Assembly: GCF_026212465.1 (NCBI RefSeq)
Contig: NC_080061.1
Span: 19,758,173-19,822,172 of the forward strand
Direction of reading: 5' to 3'
Source: Amaranthus tricolor
Taxonomy: Eukaryota > Streptophyta > Magnoliopsida > Caryophyllales > Amaranthaceae
DNA: 64,000 nt
Made by a program: the position numbers and the translations under genes
The notes under the pieces: model-generated
Told to the model about the DNA's origin: nothing
The model's input: the letters and a program-made list of their open reading frames with translations, nothing else
Database searches by the model: none
In this document: positions 1-10,541 of the stretch, piece by piece
How positions within the stretch are numbered: position 1 is the first letter of the stretch
Layout of the letters: each line of letters begins with the position of its first letter

Positions 1-453
1 TCTTCTTGCTTGCTTGTTGTACTGTTTCTGACTTGCGTGAGGTGTTTCTCGTTCTTCTTGCTGTTTCAGACATTAAGCGTGTGTTCTTGCTTCAAAACCC
101 ACGACTTTAAGATATAATTTCTTCAAAACCTACGACTTAAACTTCATAAAATTTAGTTTTTTTTAATGGATGTTTACTTGCAAGTTCATGATGTTTGTGT
201 TGTTTGTAGTAAATAGGCATTATTGATATCATTTTTGTTATTTTGAATGTAGTTAATTGTAATTTTGAAAATTTATATTCTACCTATTTTTATTATTAGT
301 TTGTTAATTATGGCTAATTTTGGGAGGTATTATTTTTAGAGTTAATTAGGTTTAGTTGAATGAATGTTTTTATTAATATATACATATTATTTATTGGGGT
401 TAAGTATATAAATATTTTTATTTATGTATTTTTTTAATTTATTCACACTTAGA
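1..453. other. AT-rich leader, no gene
   Basis: No coding segment is recognisable here. The stretch is T-rich and leads into the first recognisable transposase codons at 454, so it is probably the 5' part of the CACTA element that continues to about 4045. The element's CACTA terminus is not in the window. Confidence 0.4.
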
Positions 454-1910
454 ATGACAAAAGATCGTTCTTGGATGTATGGAAGCATTGAATCATCATA
501 ATTTATTGATGACGTATTAGAATTTTGTAGTATTGTTGTTGAACATCAAGTTAGGACGGGGGGAGTTGTTATTGTCCATGTGTCAAATGTGGCAATGTAT
601 CATGTTTGGGTTTGGCATGGTGAGGAGGGAGTTTACAAAGAAAAAACTGTTGTTGAGGATGTCAATAATGTGGATGTCAATGAGGATATAGTAGATCGTG
701 TTTATGGGTATGAGACAGATGAAGAGAATGTCGATGAGGATGTAGATCGTGTTGACGAGATGATGGAGGGAGTCGAGGATGAGTTAGGAAAACGTCCTCG
801 TGTTTTTGACTTGTTGACAGAGGCTTCTCAAAAGCCTTTGTACCCTGGATGTACAAAGTTCACCAAACTAATAGTCGTGTTGACAATTTTCAACATTAAG
901 TCAAAGTTCAATTGGAGTTACACTAGTTTCACAATGTTATTATAAGCGTTAGGTGAGATGCTTCCTTAGGGAAATGAACTTCCAAAGTCGACATATTATG
1001 CCAAAAAACTCATGTGTTCTTTCGGCTTAGAGTACCAGAAGATTCATGCATGTCCGAATGATTGTGTATTAAATCGGAATGAAAATGAGAACTTAGAAGA
1101 GTTAACTAGGTGTGGGTTATCACGTTACAAGCGTAAAGGGGCTGGAAATGCTAAAGGGCCCCCGGCTAAGGTATTGTGGTATCTTCCAATAATACCTAAA
1201 TTCAAGCGCTTGTTTACTATAAAGAAAGATGCGTTAAATTTGAGGTGGCATGCAGATAGGGTGAAGAAAGGTCACTTGTTCACACATCCATCTGATTCTC
1301 CGGAGTGGAGGAGTATTGATAGGTTGCATAAGACATTTGGGGACGAAGTTCATAATTTAAGGCTCGGACTGTGTACGGATGGAATGAACCCATTCGGCAA
1401 TTTTAGTTCTCAACATAGTACTTGACCGGTACTGTTAGTGATCTATAATTTGCCACCTTGGTTGTGTATAAAGCGTAAGTACATTATGCTTTCTCTTCTT
1501 ATCTCGAGTCCTAAACAACCTGGCAATGACATAGATGTATATCTTTCACCTCTCATTGAGGATTTGAGAAAGATGTGAGAAGAAGGCGTTTCCGTGTTTG
1601 ATACACATGCAAATGAGGAGTTCACCTTGCGTACAATGCTCTTATGCACCGTTAATGATTTTATGGCATATGGCAACTTACCAGGGTATAAGAACAAAGG
1701 GGAGAAAGCATGCCCAATATGTATCAATGACATGGAATCCACATGGATTCCTAAGTGCAAGCTCGTATTCATGCACCATCGAAAGTTCCTCCCACAAGAT
1801 CACCAATATCGTAAGAAGAAAAAGATGTTCAACTGGAGGTTGAGGAACGTGTAGCTTGTCAACTGTTGACCGGTTATGAGGTTTACGAACAGGTTAAGGG
1901 AGTTGAGACT
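454..1910 (+). pseudogene. CACTA (En/Spm) tnp2-type transposase remnant
   Basis: The reading begins at ATG 454 with MTKDRSWMYGS, the usual start of the transposase-associated domain of plant CACTA elements, and meets a stop 15 codons in. The same frame continues from 580 through an acidic linker and a segment ending TFNIKSK-like to a stop near 943. Homology resumes at 1012-1425 with the typical run from YQKIHACPNDC to GLCTDGMNPFG, and at 1430-1910 with the tnp2 block YGNLPGYKNKGEKACPIC followed by a frameshifted tail ending in TGYEVYEQVKG. One stop, near 1576, replaces the Trp usually found in LRKMWEEG. TNPD/tnp2 proteins bind element ends and catalyse cut-and-paste transposition. This copy has several stops and frameshifts and cannot be functional. 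A homologous minus-strand copy lies at 48884-49720. Confidence 0.85.
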
Positions 1911-1986
1911 ATATTTAATTTTACTTCGTTCTTTTGATTCAATCATTAAACTAAGATATGACATTAGAATTTTATTGATTAATTAG

Positions 1987-3980
1987 GAAAAGCGTGGTAA
2001 AGCTTCTGAATCAGCAAGTCAAAGGACCAATTCAGCTTTACTGAATATCCTTCTGTAATTATCGGTCCTGGTGATATTGGGCAATTTTTAAGAGGAGACA
2101 TGTTGAATGTAGCTCTACATGAGGTGATGTTCATTATCTTTCAATTTGGGCTTTATAGTTTAATTGTTTTAATAACCGAATTACTAACAAAATTTTCTTA
2201 TTCGTGAGTTTAGTGCGGCTTACGAGGAGTTAAATTGTTGCGAACCTCTAATAAAAATTTGATGGTTTTGTCCTGAAATGATTTCGAGTATTAAATGCGT
2301 AAATGTGCCAGATGACATCAAAGCATACATAGAGACCTCTTTGAAAAATTTGCTTGCATCTAAACACACGTTCATTCTGGCTCCATATGTGGAAGAGTAG
2401 GTTTTATTTTTGAAATTGAACTTATTTTTTTATTGATATTAAATTTACGTTTTCACACATATTCTCTAATTTTTGATATTAAATTTACGTTTGTAGTATG
2501 CATTGGATACTTTTGGTCATATGTCCTTTGACTAATACCATGCACGTCTTCGACTCGTTACATAAAGCTCAAAGCCTGCCTCGCGACAAAAGATTCAAAG
2601 CCTCGTTGAATGCGTAATTTTATAGATTTTACCAATTTTATTTAAGTATTATATAGATATAAATAGTATTAGATTAATATTATTACATGCATTAATATAT
2701 AAATAGTTATAATTTTCCCATGCATTTCAGGACAATGAAGAAAGTGCGTGGAGAAATGGGATCTAGTTCGAGAGCCACAAATTCGAAATGGAAAACAGTT
2801 TAGGTACACAACACTATTTGGAATACGTTTCATTTAAGCGTTTTTGGCACTTTCTCGAATAAAGTGTTTCAAACGTGGTTTATTTGCCACGAAACTTGGC
2901 ACACAACACTATTTCATATATGTTATTGTGTTGAAATGGTTACAATCAAAAACAATAGTCATATGCTTGAAATTGCGTGCATAGTTGCGTTTTTGAGGTT
3001 TTTTTAGCATTTTTGGTACTTTCTCGCATAAAGTGGTTCAAACTTGGTTTGTTTGCCAAAAAACTTGGCACACAACACTATTTGGTATATTTTATTGTAT
3101 TGAAATGGTTAGAATCAAAAACAATATACATACTAAGTTGCGTTTTTGAGGTTTTTTAAGCATTTTTGGCACTTTCTCGTATAAAGTGATTCAAACTTAG
3201 TTTGTCTGCCATGAAACTTGGCACACAACGCTAATTGGTATATGTTACTGTGTTGAAATGGTTAGAATCGAAAAGAATAGTCATATGTTTGAAATTACGT
3301 GCTAAGTTGCATTTTTGAGGTTTTTTAAGCGTTTTTGGCACTTTCTCACATAAAGTGATTCAAACTTGGTTTGTTTTGTACAAAACTTGGCACACGACAC
3401 TACTTGGTATATGTTATTGTGTTGAAATGGTTAGAATCTAAAACAATAGTCATATGCTTGAAATTACGTGCTATGTTGCGTTTTTGAGGTTTTTTGTGGC
3501 ACTTTCTCGCATAAAGTGGTTCAAACTTGGTTTGTTTTACACGAAACTTGGCAAGAAACACTATTTGGTATATGTTATTGTGTTGAAATGGTTAGAGTTG
3601 AAACCAATAGTAATATGCTTAAATTACGTGCTAAGTTGCGTTTTTAAGGTTTTTTTAAGCATTTTTGGTACTAACATCTATTTTCTCTTGGTGCTTTCGA
3701 CAAGATAATGGCATTGATTGCGGCTACTACACTCTCAAATATATGGACGATTTCTTACAAGCCGTGAAGAACATTGTAGTTGAAAATATTGATGCAGTAT
3801 GTATATGTTACGTTCTTAAATTCTAATATTATATATTTAATATTGGTAAAATATACTGTATAAGTACTATATAAACTTTTTTAATTATTTCATATAATAT
3901 TTAGGTTTTATACGACATTCCACGGGAAACACGCACATTGACAGAAGGAAAAATGCGCGAATTGAAAGACAAGGTGGCCG
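1987..3980 (+). pseudogene. Ulp1-like cysteine protease (C48) carried by the CACTA element
   Basis: Exon-like pieces follow the transposase. One near 2040-2125 reads IIGPGDIGQFLRGDMLNVAL. One near 2281-2400 reads VPDDIKAYIETSLKNLL. One near 2495-2613 reads MHWILLVICP then HVFDSL, which supplies the catalytic His and Asp. One near 2731-2800 ends SKWKTV before a stop at the exon border. The piece at about 3686-3798 reads RQDNGIDCGYYTLKYMDDF and supplies the oxyanion Gln and catalytic Cys. A last piece at 3904-3980 reads VLYDIPRETRTL. Ulp1-family enzymes cleave SUMO-like modifiers, and plant transposons are known to carry such domains. The catalytic triad is present in order, but a stop (TAG, probably from CAG) sits at the border before the repeat-filled intron, so this copy looks dead. 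Confidence 0.7.
2805..3690 (+). repeat. About 165-bp tandem repeat array, five units, inside the Ulp1-like gene
   Basis: The phrases TTTTTGGCACTTTCTCG, AACTTGGCACACAACACTA and TTGAAATGGTTAGAATC recur near 2841, 3011, 3161, 3331 and 3491, giving a period of roughly 150-170 bp. The array starts just after a GT at the end of the KWKTV exon and stops just before the Cys exon, so it behaves as an intron filled with a minisatellite. The same repeat, in the opposite orientation, occupies 47740-48570 in the second CACTA fragment. Confidence 0.85.
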
Positions 3981-4045
3981 TATGTCTCTCTAATTTATGT
4001 GTTTGGTAATATAATTAGTTTACATTTTGGACTTTTGTACGTATA

Positions 4046-4185
4046 TGTATATAACTTGTTAGGTGATAACACGCGCGTACCACTTAGATAATTAAAAAAT
4101 AAAATAACTAATTAAATTAAATACTCAAATAATTAATTAAATTAAATAATTATATTTTTTTTCGATATTTTAACGGGATGTTACA
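4046..4185 (-). repeat. Truncated 3' LTR of the gypsy element
   Basis: The segment matches the outer 140 bases of the 5' LTR (12893-13029), including CACGCGCGTACCACTTAG and the border TGTTACA at 4185, read on the minus strand as LTR start TGTAACATCCCG. Similarity fades near 4046 and CACTA-derived sequence begins. Several substitutions separate the two LTR segments, so the insertion is not recent. Confidence 0.75.
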
Positions 4186-4200
4186 GACTACCCCCTTAAA
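4186..4200 (-). promoter_or_regulatory. Polypurine tract of the gypsy element
   Basis: On the minus strand TTTAAGGGGGTAGTC lies immediately before the LTR start TGTAACA. This is the expected place and composition of the plus-strand DNA primer. Confidence 0.7.
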
Positions 4201-4380
4201 AAAGTTACGCCCATGTAACTTGCACAAAGTCACAAAACAAGGGACTCCGACACGTAAACCCAAATTAAAAACACCGACTTAAAACACAACAACAATAAGG
4301 TTTTTGTTTTATCTATTTTTTTTTCAAAAAAATTCGCGCGAAATTCTATCGCCCGCTAACCACCACCCCCCAAAAAGAAG

Positions 4381-5786
4381 TTACGTCCCCGTAACTTTAC
4401 TAACCTGGAAAAGATGTGGATATTTTTCACGCATGAAGGTTTTGGTTTCCCAAGTAGCCGCCTTGCGCTCATGATTTTCCCATAATACTTTCACCATTAT
4501 GATATCCTTTCTGCGAGTACTACGGACTTTTGTATCTAGGATGTGAACAGGTTGTTCCGAATAAGATAAAGTCTCATCAAGCTCCACGATCTCAGGATCC
4601 AAAACATGCGATGCCGCAGCAAGATATCTTTTTAGCTGGGACACATGGAAGACATCATGAACTTTCTCCAAAGAGTTGGGGAGAGCTAACCGATAGGCCA
4701 GCTTACCCACCCGTTCCAAAATTTCATAAGGGCCGATGAACAAAGGACTTAATTTTCCACTAGTACCAAAACGAACCACCCCACGCATCGGCGATATCCT
4801 CAACAATACTTGTTCTCCTACTTCAAAATCTTCCGGACGTCGTTTCAAATCGGCATAAGACTTTTGACAATCCTATGCCGCCTTCATCCTATCTCTAATC
4901 AACTTTACTTGTTCTATCATTTGAAGTAACAATTCGGGTCCTAAAGCAGCTACTTCGGTGAAATCGTCCCAAAATACCGGGCTTCGGCAACGACACCCAC
5001 ACAAAGCTTTAAATGGAGTCGTCTGGATTGTTGCTTGATAGCTATTGTTATAAGAAAACTCCACCAGATCCAAATGCTCATCCCACGACCCTTGCCATTC
5101 CTGGGCAATAGCGCGTAACATGTCCTCTAAAATCTGATTTGTTCTCTCCATTTGTCCATCATTCTGCATGTGAAAAGACGTACTATGCAATAGTGTAGTC
5201 CCCATAGCCTGTTGTAAAGTCTTCCAGAAATGTGACAGATAACGAGTATCCCTATCTGACACAATTGTACGGGGTACCCCATGAAATCGTACAACATACT
5301 TGATATATGCACGAGCCAACTGTTCCATCTCCCAACGACAGTTCATAGGAATAAAACGTGTTGATTTTGTCAGACAATCCACTATGACCCATAGAGCATC
5401 ATTACCCGACTGCGTTCGAGGCAGCCCCACAATAAAGTCCATTGATATATCATCCCACTTCCACACCGGTATCTCCAAGGGTTGAGGCAAACCACCCGGT
5501 CGTCTATGCTCGCTCTTAACCTTCTGACAAGTCAAGCAGTCGAAACGTACTCAGCGATATCTTTCTTCATCCCCGACCACAAAAACATAAGCTTAAGATC
5601 CTGATACATCTTATCACCCCCAGGGTGAACGGAGATTTTCGAAGTATGAGCTTCATCCAAGATACGTTCTTTCAAGGTCGGTTCTCCCATCGGCAAACAC
5701 CATCGGCCTTTAAACCTCAAACTTTCATCCTCATGAACGGAAAATCCTTCCGCTTTTCCCTCATGAGCTTGATCCTTTAACTTCAC
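4381..5786 (-). pseudogene. Gypsy integrase with C-terminal chromodomain-like tail
   Basis: The N-terminal zinc-binding region lies at 5532-5786 (DEAHTSKISVHPGGDKMYQDL). The catalytic core at 4873-5535 shows the first Asp in SMDFIVGLP, the second in IVSDRDTRY and the Glu in QMERTNQILE, so the DDE triad is retained. The tail at 4381-4848 has GPYEILERVGKLAYRLALP and ends with WENHERKAATWE and YPHLFQ, typical of chromoviruses. Stops or shifts near 5535 and 4870 break it into three pieces. Integrase inserts the element's cDNA into host DNA. Confidence 0.85.
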
Positions 5787-5807
5787 AAGTTTAGGATCCT
5801 TATCTTG

Positions 5808-6491
5808 TCAACTCAGTATTTCCTCGAAAAACGAGGGTTGAATAGCCAACGCACTTAAGGAATGCCGCAATTCGCCTTCCCGAATGACTTCCAACTTTAA
5901 TTTAGCAAGTTCTCGACTTAACTCCTCGACTCCCCTCAAAGCAGCTAGCGTATGACTAGATTTTCGACTTAAGGCATCCGCAACCAAATTAGCTCGCCCC
6001 TCATGATAAACGAACTCCAAATCGTAATCGGTCATCAGTTCCAACCACCAGCGTTGTCGCATGTTCAGGTCACTCTAGGTGTAGAGATATTTTTGACTCT
6101 GATGATCAATGAAGATTCTGCACTTGACTCCATACAGATAATGCCGCCATATCTTGAGAGCAAAAATGATGGCAGCCAATTCCAAATCGTGAGTAGGATG
6201 ATTAACCTCATGTGTCTTCAATTATCGTGAAGCATACGCGATCACTTTACGATCTTGCATTAGCACACATCCCAAACCCTTCTTTGACGCATCATTGTAA
6301 ACCGTATAATCCAATATAGGGTCAGGCAAAGTAAGAACAAGGGTCGTAGTTATTTCCTTATTGGTCACAAAGGCCTGTTCACACTCATCAGACCACTCAA
6401 ACTTCTTTTCCTTCTTCATCAGCGAAGTCATCGGTTGAGAAATACGTGAAAAGTCTTTGACGAACCACCGATAATACCCCGCTAAACCCAA
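5808..6491 (-). pseudogene. Gypsy RNase H domain
   Basis: The piece at 6222-6491 starts GLAGYYRWFVKDFS, the connection after the reverse transcriptase, and carries the catalytic-region motif YNDASKKGLGCVLMQ. The frame then breaks near 6220. Residues around 6060-6200 ([18 protein letters not shown]) and the tail at 5808-6062 (MRQRWWLELMTDYDLEF, then ADALSR) complete the domain. RNase H removes the RNA strand during reverse transcription. Confidence 0.8.
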
Positions 6492-6527
6492 GAAACTACT
6501 TACCTCTGTGACATTCTTCGGTGACGT

Positions 6528-7370
6528 TCAGCTTCGCACCGCCTCTATCTTTACTGGATCCACAGAATCACCCTCCTTAGACACAAAGTGACCTAAAAAT
6601 GACACCTTCTCCAACCAAAATTCACACTTTGACAACTTCGCATACAACTTATGTTCTCGAAGAGTCTGCAACACCATACTTAAATGATCTTCATGTTCAA
6701 CCTGATCTTTGGAATAGACCAATATATCATCGATGAAGACCACTACGAACTTATCCAAATATGCACTAAACACCTGATTCATCATACACATAAACGCGGC
6801 CGGGGCATTTGTTAACCCAAAAGGCATTACGGTGAACTCAAAGTGCCCCTACCGTGTCCTAAAAGCCGTTTTATGGATATCCCCTTCCGTGATTCTCAAC
6901 TGGTGATAACCCGACCTTAAATCTATCTTTAAGAATATCCCAGCTCCCCTTAACTGGTCAAACAAATCATCTATTCGGGGTAACGGGTATCTATTCTTAG
7001 CTGTCACCTTGTTTAGCTCTCTATAATCAATGCATAGCCTCAAGCTACCATCTTTCTTCCTTACGAATAACACAGGAGCACCCCAAGGCGATATGCTGGG
7101 TTGAATGTACCCTTTTTAAAAAATTTCTTCAAGTTGAGACTTCAGTTCCTCCATCTCCTTTGGGGCCATGCGATACGAGGCCTTCGAAATTGGTCCCGTT
7201 CCGGGCACCAAGTCAATCGTGAAATCAATTTCCCGTTGAGGTGGCATGCCGGGAATCTCTTCAGGAAATACGTCCACGAACTCCCTCACGTCTGCGATGT
7301 CGTTAGGGTTTACTTCCTTCTTCCCCTCCTGACTGATATGACACAAGTACAAGGGATGTCCTTGTCTCAC
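6528..7370 (-). pseudogene. Gypsy reverse transcriptase
   Basis: The segment opens with the linker MAPKEMEELKSQLEE (7116-7370), then a stop near 7113, then [19 protein letters not shown] and [13 protein letters not shown] at 6849-7073. A second stop precedes [12 protein letters not shown] at 6827. The catalytic box reads FIDDILVYS, the normal gypsy form of YxDD. Two stops or frameshifts inactivate it. Confidence 0.85.
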
Positions 7371-7377
7371 TAGTTTT

Positions 7378-7850
7378 TTGTAACTCCAAGACTGACACTA
7401 GATTCGACTTTGGTCCTTTGGAATACTTCCTATAACTAACACTTTCTCCAAGAGGTCCCACCAATAACACTCTTTGTTCCCTACATTCAATTGTAGCCTT
7501 GTGTTTTCCCAACTAATCCATCCCCAAGATCACATCTAAACCTTCAATATCCAGCACAAACAAGTCACTAGGGAAAATAACCCTCCCAATTTTCAAGGGT
7601 ATGCCCTTATAAAGTCTATCACATCAATACAATTTCCCTGATGGAACAGCCACAGTATATGACACACTTTCAATAGTTTCTAAATTCAACTCCTCTATTC
7701 TACTTTTTGCAAGGAAAGAACAAGTTGCACCCTAATCAAACAACACATGTACAACTATAGAACGAATGGTGAACGTACCTGTAACCACATCCGCTACTTG
7801 CTCAGCTTCCCTTGAGTTGATTGCAGATACTCACCCACCAGTTGTTATTA
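7378..7850 (-). pseudogene. Gypsy aspartic protease with stop in the active site
   Basis: Reading the minus strand gives VVHVLFD, stop, GATCSFLAKS, so the DSGAT catalytic motif has its Ser codon replaced by TAG at 7732-7734. Downstream lies VILGMDWL, the conserved second motif, at about 7510. Further stops occur near 7620. The protease normally cuts the Gag-Pol polyprotein. Confidence 0.75.
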
Positions 7851-7866
7851 CATTCGTTCCCCCGTG

Positions 7867-9044
7867 CTAATTTCCCACACGTTGTAACCCAGAATTCTCA
7901 ATTCGATTCCCTTCCGTTTGACCTTGTCCCTCGTTGAACTGACGTTGAAATCTCTGGCCACCGTTACTATGACTACCTCCCCCGAACTGTTGATCATCTT
8001 GTCTTCCAAGATTGTTTTGATTTTGCGGTTGAACCTGACCTCCCGGCTGATGATCTCTTCTCCCCTTCTTTGTATAACATTCATACTCCCTATGTCCCTT
8101 TTTGTGGCAGAAATTGCACTCAACCAACATCCCTTCACAATCCTTCCTAGGATGATTTTTATTACACCTCCTAAAAAAGTACTTTCTCTCCTTACCATCG
8201 CTATCAAATAAGGGCTTAGAAACCCTCGCTTCACCTCTAAGTCCAGCATTAAAATTTGAATTATTCCCTTGAAACTCTCTAAAAAATCTTTGGTTTCTTA
8301 TGGTGAAAGTTTATCTGTGACCCGGTGGTCTGACTACCCATCTCCCTTCTCTTTTAAGTAATATTAGCTTTTTCCTTATCCTTCTCTTTTCCTCGAAATG
8401 TTCCCTATTTGAGCTGCTCGTTTATACATCTACTCTAGTGTGCTGTAACGATCACTTTCGATGTGCTTCTGAATATCAAAAGATAAACCCAGTTCGAAAC
8501 GTTGCATCTTCTTCTCCTCGGTGGGTACATCATCAGGACAATACTTGAGGTACTCCATGAACTTATGGTAATACTCGTCTACCGTCAGATTACCCATCTC
8601 GAATCGAGCGAACTCGTTCGACTTATCCTTCCTCACATGTAACGGGTAAAACTTATCCCCTATAGCTCTCTTAAACATATCCCATCCTAAAAACCCCTCA
8701 GTCTGCTCTAGTAATCCCGCCTTATTAATCGCCCACCAATAATCAGCCTCCCCAGTCAAATAGAAAGCGGCTTCGTTGACCTTTAACTCCTCCGGGCATT
8801 CTACCACATCAAAAAGTTTGTCAAACTCTCTTAACCAATTTTCAAGCTCTGACTGTTCTCCTTTACCATCAAAAGGTGATGGCTTATTATAACTAATCCT
8901 CTTACTCATCTCAGAGGCTTGTTCAGAAAGTGATCTAACTCTTGGTGCGTTAAACTCTGTTAACGCCTTAACCAAGTCCCTTAAGGTACGGTTGGTATTG
9001 TTCTTAGAGAGTCTTTTCCTTGAAATAGGAGGCATTTTCTGCAT
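7867..9044 (-). pseudogene. Gypsy Gag with zinc knuckles
   Basis: ATG at 9044 opens 204 codons with the retrotransposon-gag core: SPFDGKGEQSELENWLREF, YLTGEADYWW and KFMEYLKYCP. After stops near 8425 and 8260 the nucleocapsid part reads CNFCHKKGHREYEC (CX2CX4HX4C) at about 8060-8125. A preceding degenerate knuckle (RCNKNHPRKDC) has lost its first Cys. Gag forms the particle and binds the genomic RNA. Confidence 0.85.
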
Positions 9045-9346
9045 ATGAAGTAAAAGGTACTATAAGAATATAAACTGACATCATTTTTCTATAATTTTGA
9101 AACTTTAACAATTAGAAAGGAACCACAATTAATCATTCAACTCCCAACCAATACCACATATTATATAACACGCATAAGACTAGTACTAAAAGAACTCAAA
9201 AATACTATACTACTTTTATTAATTTTTCATTAATTTTTTTTTTCCTCCATACAAAAAAAAGCCTTCATAAAAAAAATTATTACATCGGGTCACCTTACTC
9301 TAAAGCTTTCATGAAAGAGTGTAAAATAAAAATAAGGAATAAATAT

Positions 9347-10307
9347 CTAGTGCCTAGAGTCTCTGAAATCTGAACGCTTATCGTACACCGTGGGGTTGAA
9401 GTCTTCATCGTCTTCATCTCCTCCAAAATCACTGCTTAAATCCAAAGCTGCTTCCTCCATAGCATCATCATCACTCCCAGACTCTGGATTGTACAGTGGT
9501 GCTTCCTCTGGGTCCTCCTCAGGGTCCTCTTCATCAGACCACCTCCTAGAAAACTCATCCCCGTACCCATACATATCATAGTCGAACCTCCAATCCTCTT
9601 CCTCCTCTTCCTTTCCACTTGAAATTTCAATAACTGTAGGTAGTTCTCGCCTAGGCTCCCACATCTCAAGGTCACTCTCCACTTCTGACTCCCATTACAA
9701 GACACTTCTTGGACTATGGCTCACTGGTAAAGGGTTCTCTACATCCTCCATCCTTACTTCCTTATAGAGGAGGTTGGGTCCCATTACAACGGGGTTGATA
9801 GGTTCCTCTAGAGGGGGTTCAGGTAAGATTTATTCTCCAGGTTCTTCCCCTCCCAAGGGCTCTTCCTCTTACAAGGGTTCTTCTCCTCTTACAAGGGTTC
9901 TTCCTCTTCCATGGGTTCCGCCTCTTCCAAGGGTTCCTCCTCTTCAAAGGATTCCTCCTCTTCTGAGGATTCCCCCTCTTCTAAGGGTTCTCCTCGACTG
10001 GTTTAGGCAAAGGTTTCTCTATATAGTTTACCCCACTAGGTTCCCCTCGTGGTTCTTCAACTCTTGCTCTAGTTGTAGATAGGTAATGAAGCTTATTGAG
10101 GTCCAATTCTAAGTCATAACACACCCTATTCGCTTTTGTTTTAATCATATACATACGTTCTCTAAAATCTTGGACACTATCATTATCCCGTACCCTCCAT
10201 ATATCTAAGTTAGAGACTTCCCTCCAAACCGTCTCTAGGTCAAAATTCGGTGCACCACTTGTCTCTCTGGGGGTTTGTGGGTCCATAGGTGTCTTTCCTT
10301 TATCCAT
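9347..10307 (-). pseudogene. Acidic accessory ORF between the primer-binding site and gag
   Basis: ATG at 10307 starts MDKGKTPMDPQTPRETSG and stays open for 108 codons with a WREVSNLDIWRVRDNDSVQDF segment. The frame then shifts within a repetitive Glu-rich tract (EEGESSEEEESFEEEE-like in one frame) near 9850-9980. An acidic tail at 9347-9682 reads KEEEEEDWRFDYDMYGYGDEF and DPEEDPEEAP. I do not recognise a family. Position and orientation show it belongs to the retrotransposon, upstream of gag. It could be an extra structural or regulatory protein, or an extended Gag N-terminus. At least two frame breaks make this copy defective. Confidence 0.6.
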
Positions 10308-10527
10308 ATGTCCTGATTACAAAACAAGAAAGAAAAGAAAATATAAATATCACATCACAATCTCTGACACACGTTTAACAACAGTCTAATTCCACACTAA
10401 GTAGCCTTATTGACTCAAATACATAACATACATTACAAGATCACATTTAGACCATTTTCATCCCAAATGACTATTCACCCAACACTCTACTAAGGTCGAT
10501 TATTTCTTTATCATTTTAAATACGTTA

Positions 10528-10540
10528 GCTCTGATACCAA
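10528..10540 (-). promoter_or_regulatory. Primer-binding site (initiator tRNA-Met)
   Basis: On the minus strand TTGGTATCAGAGC follows the LTR end TATTACA by one base. This is the usual plant initiator-tRNA-Met complement that starts minus-strand cDNA synthesis, and it fixes the inner border of the 5' LTR. Confidence 0.85.
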
Positions 10541-10541
10541 T

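Noticed and set aside
9390..9581. Ser-rich plus-strand ORF
   Set aside because: It is the antisense shadow of the Glu/Asp-rich accessory ORF of the gypsy element.
10528..10540. tRNA-like sequence
   Set aside because: Only the 13-base complement to initiator tRNA-Met is present, as a retrotransposon primer-binding site. No tRNA gene fold exists here or at 33254.
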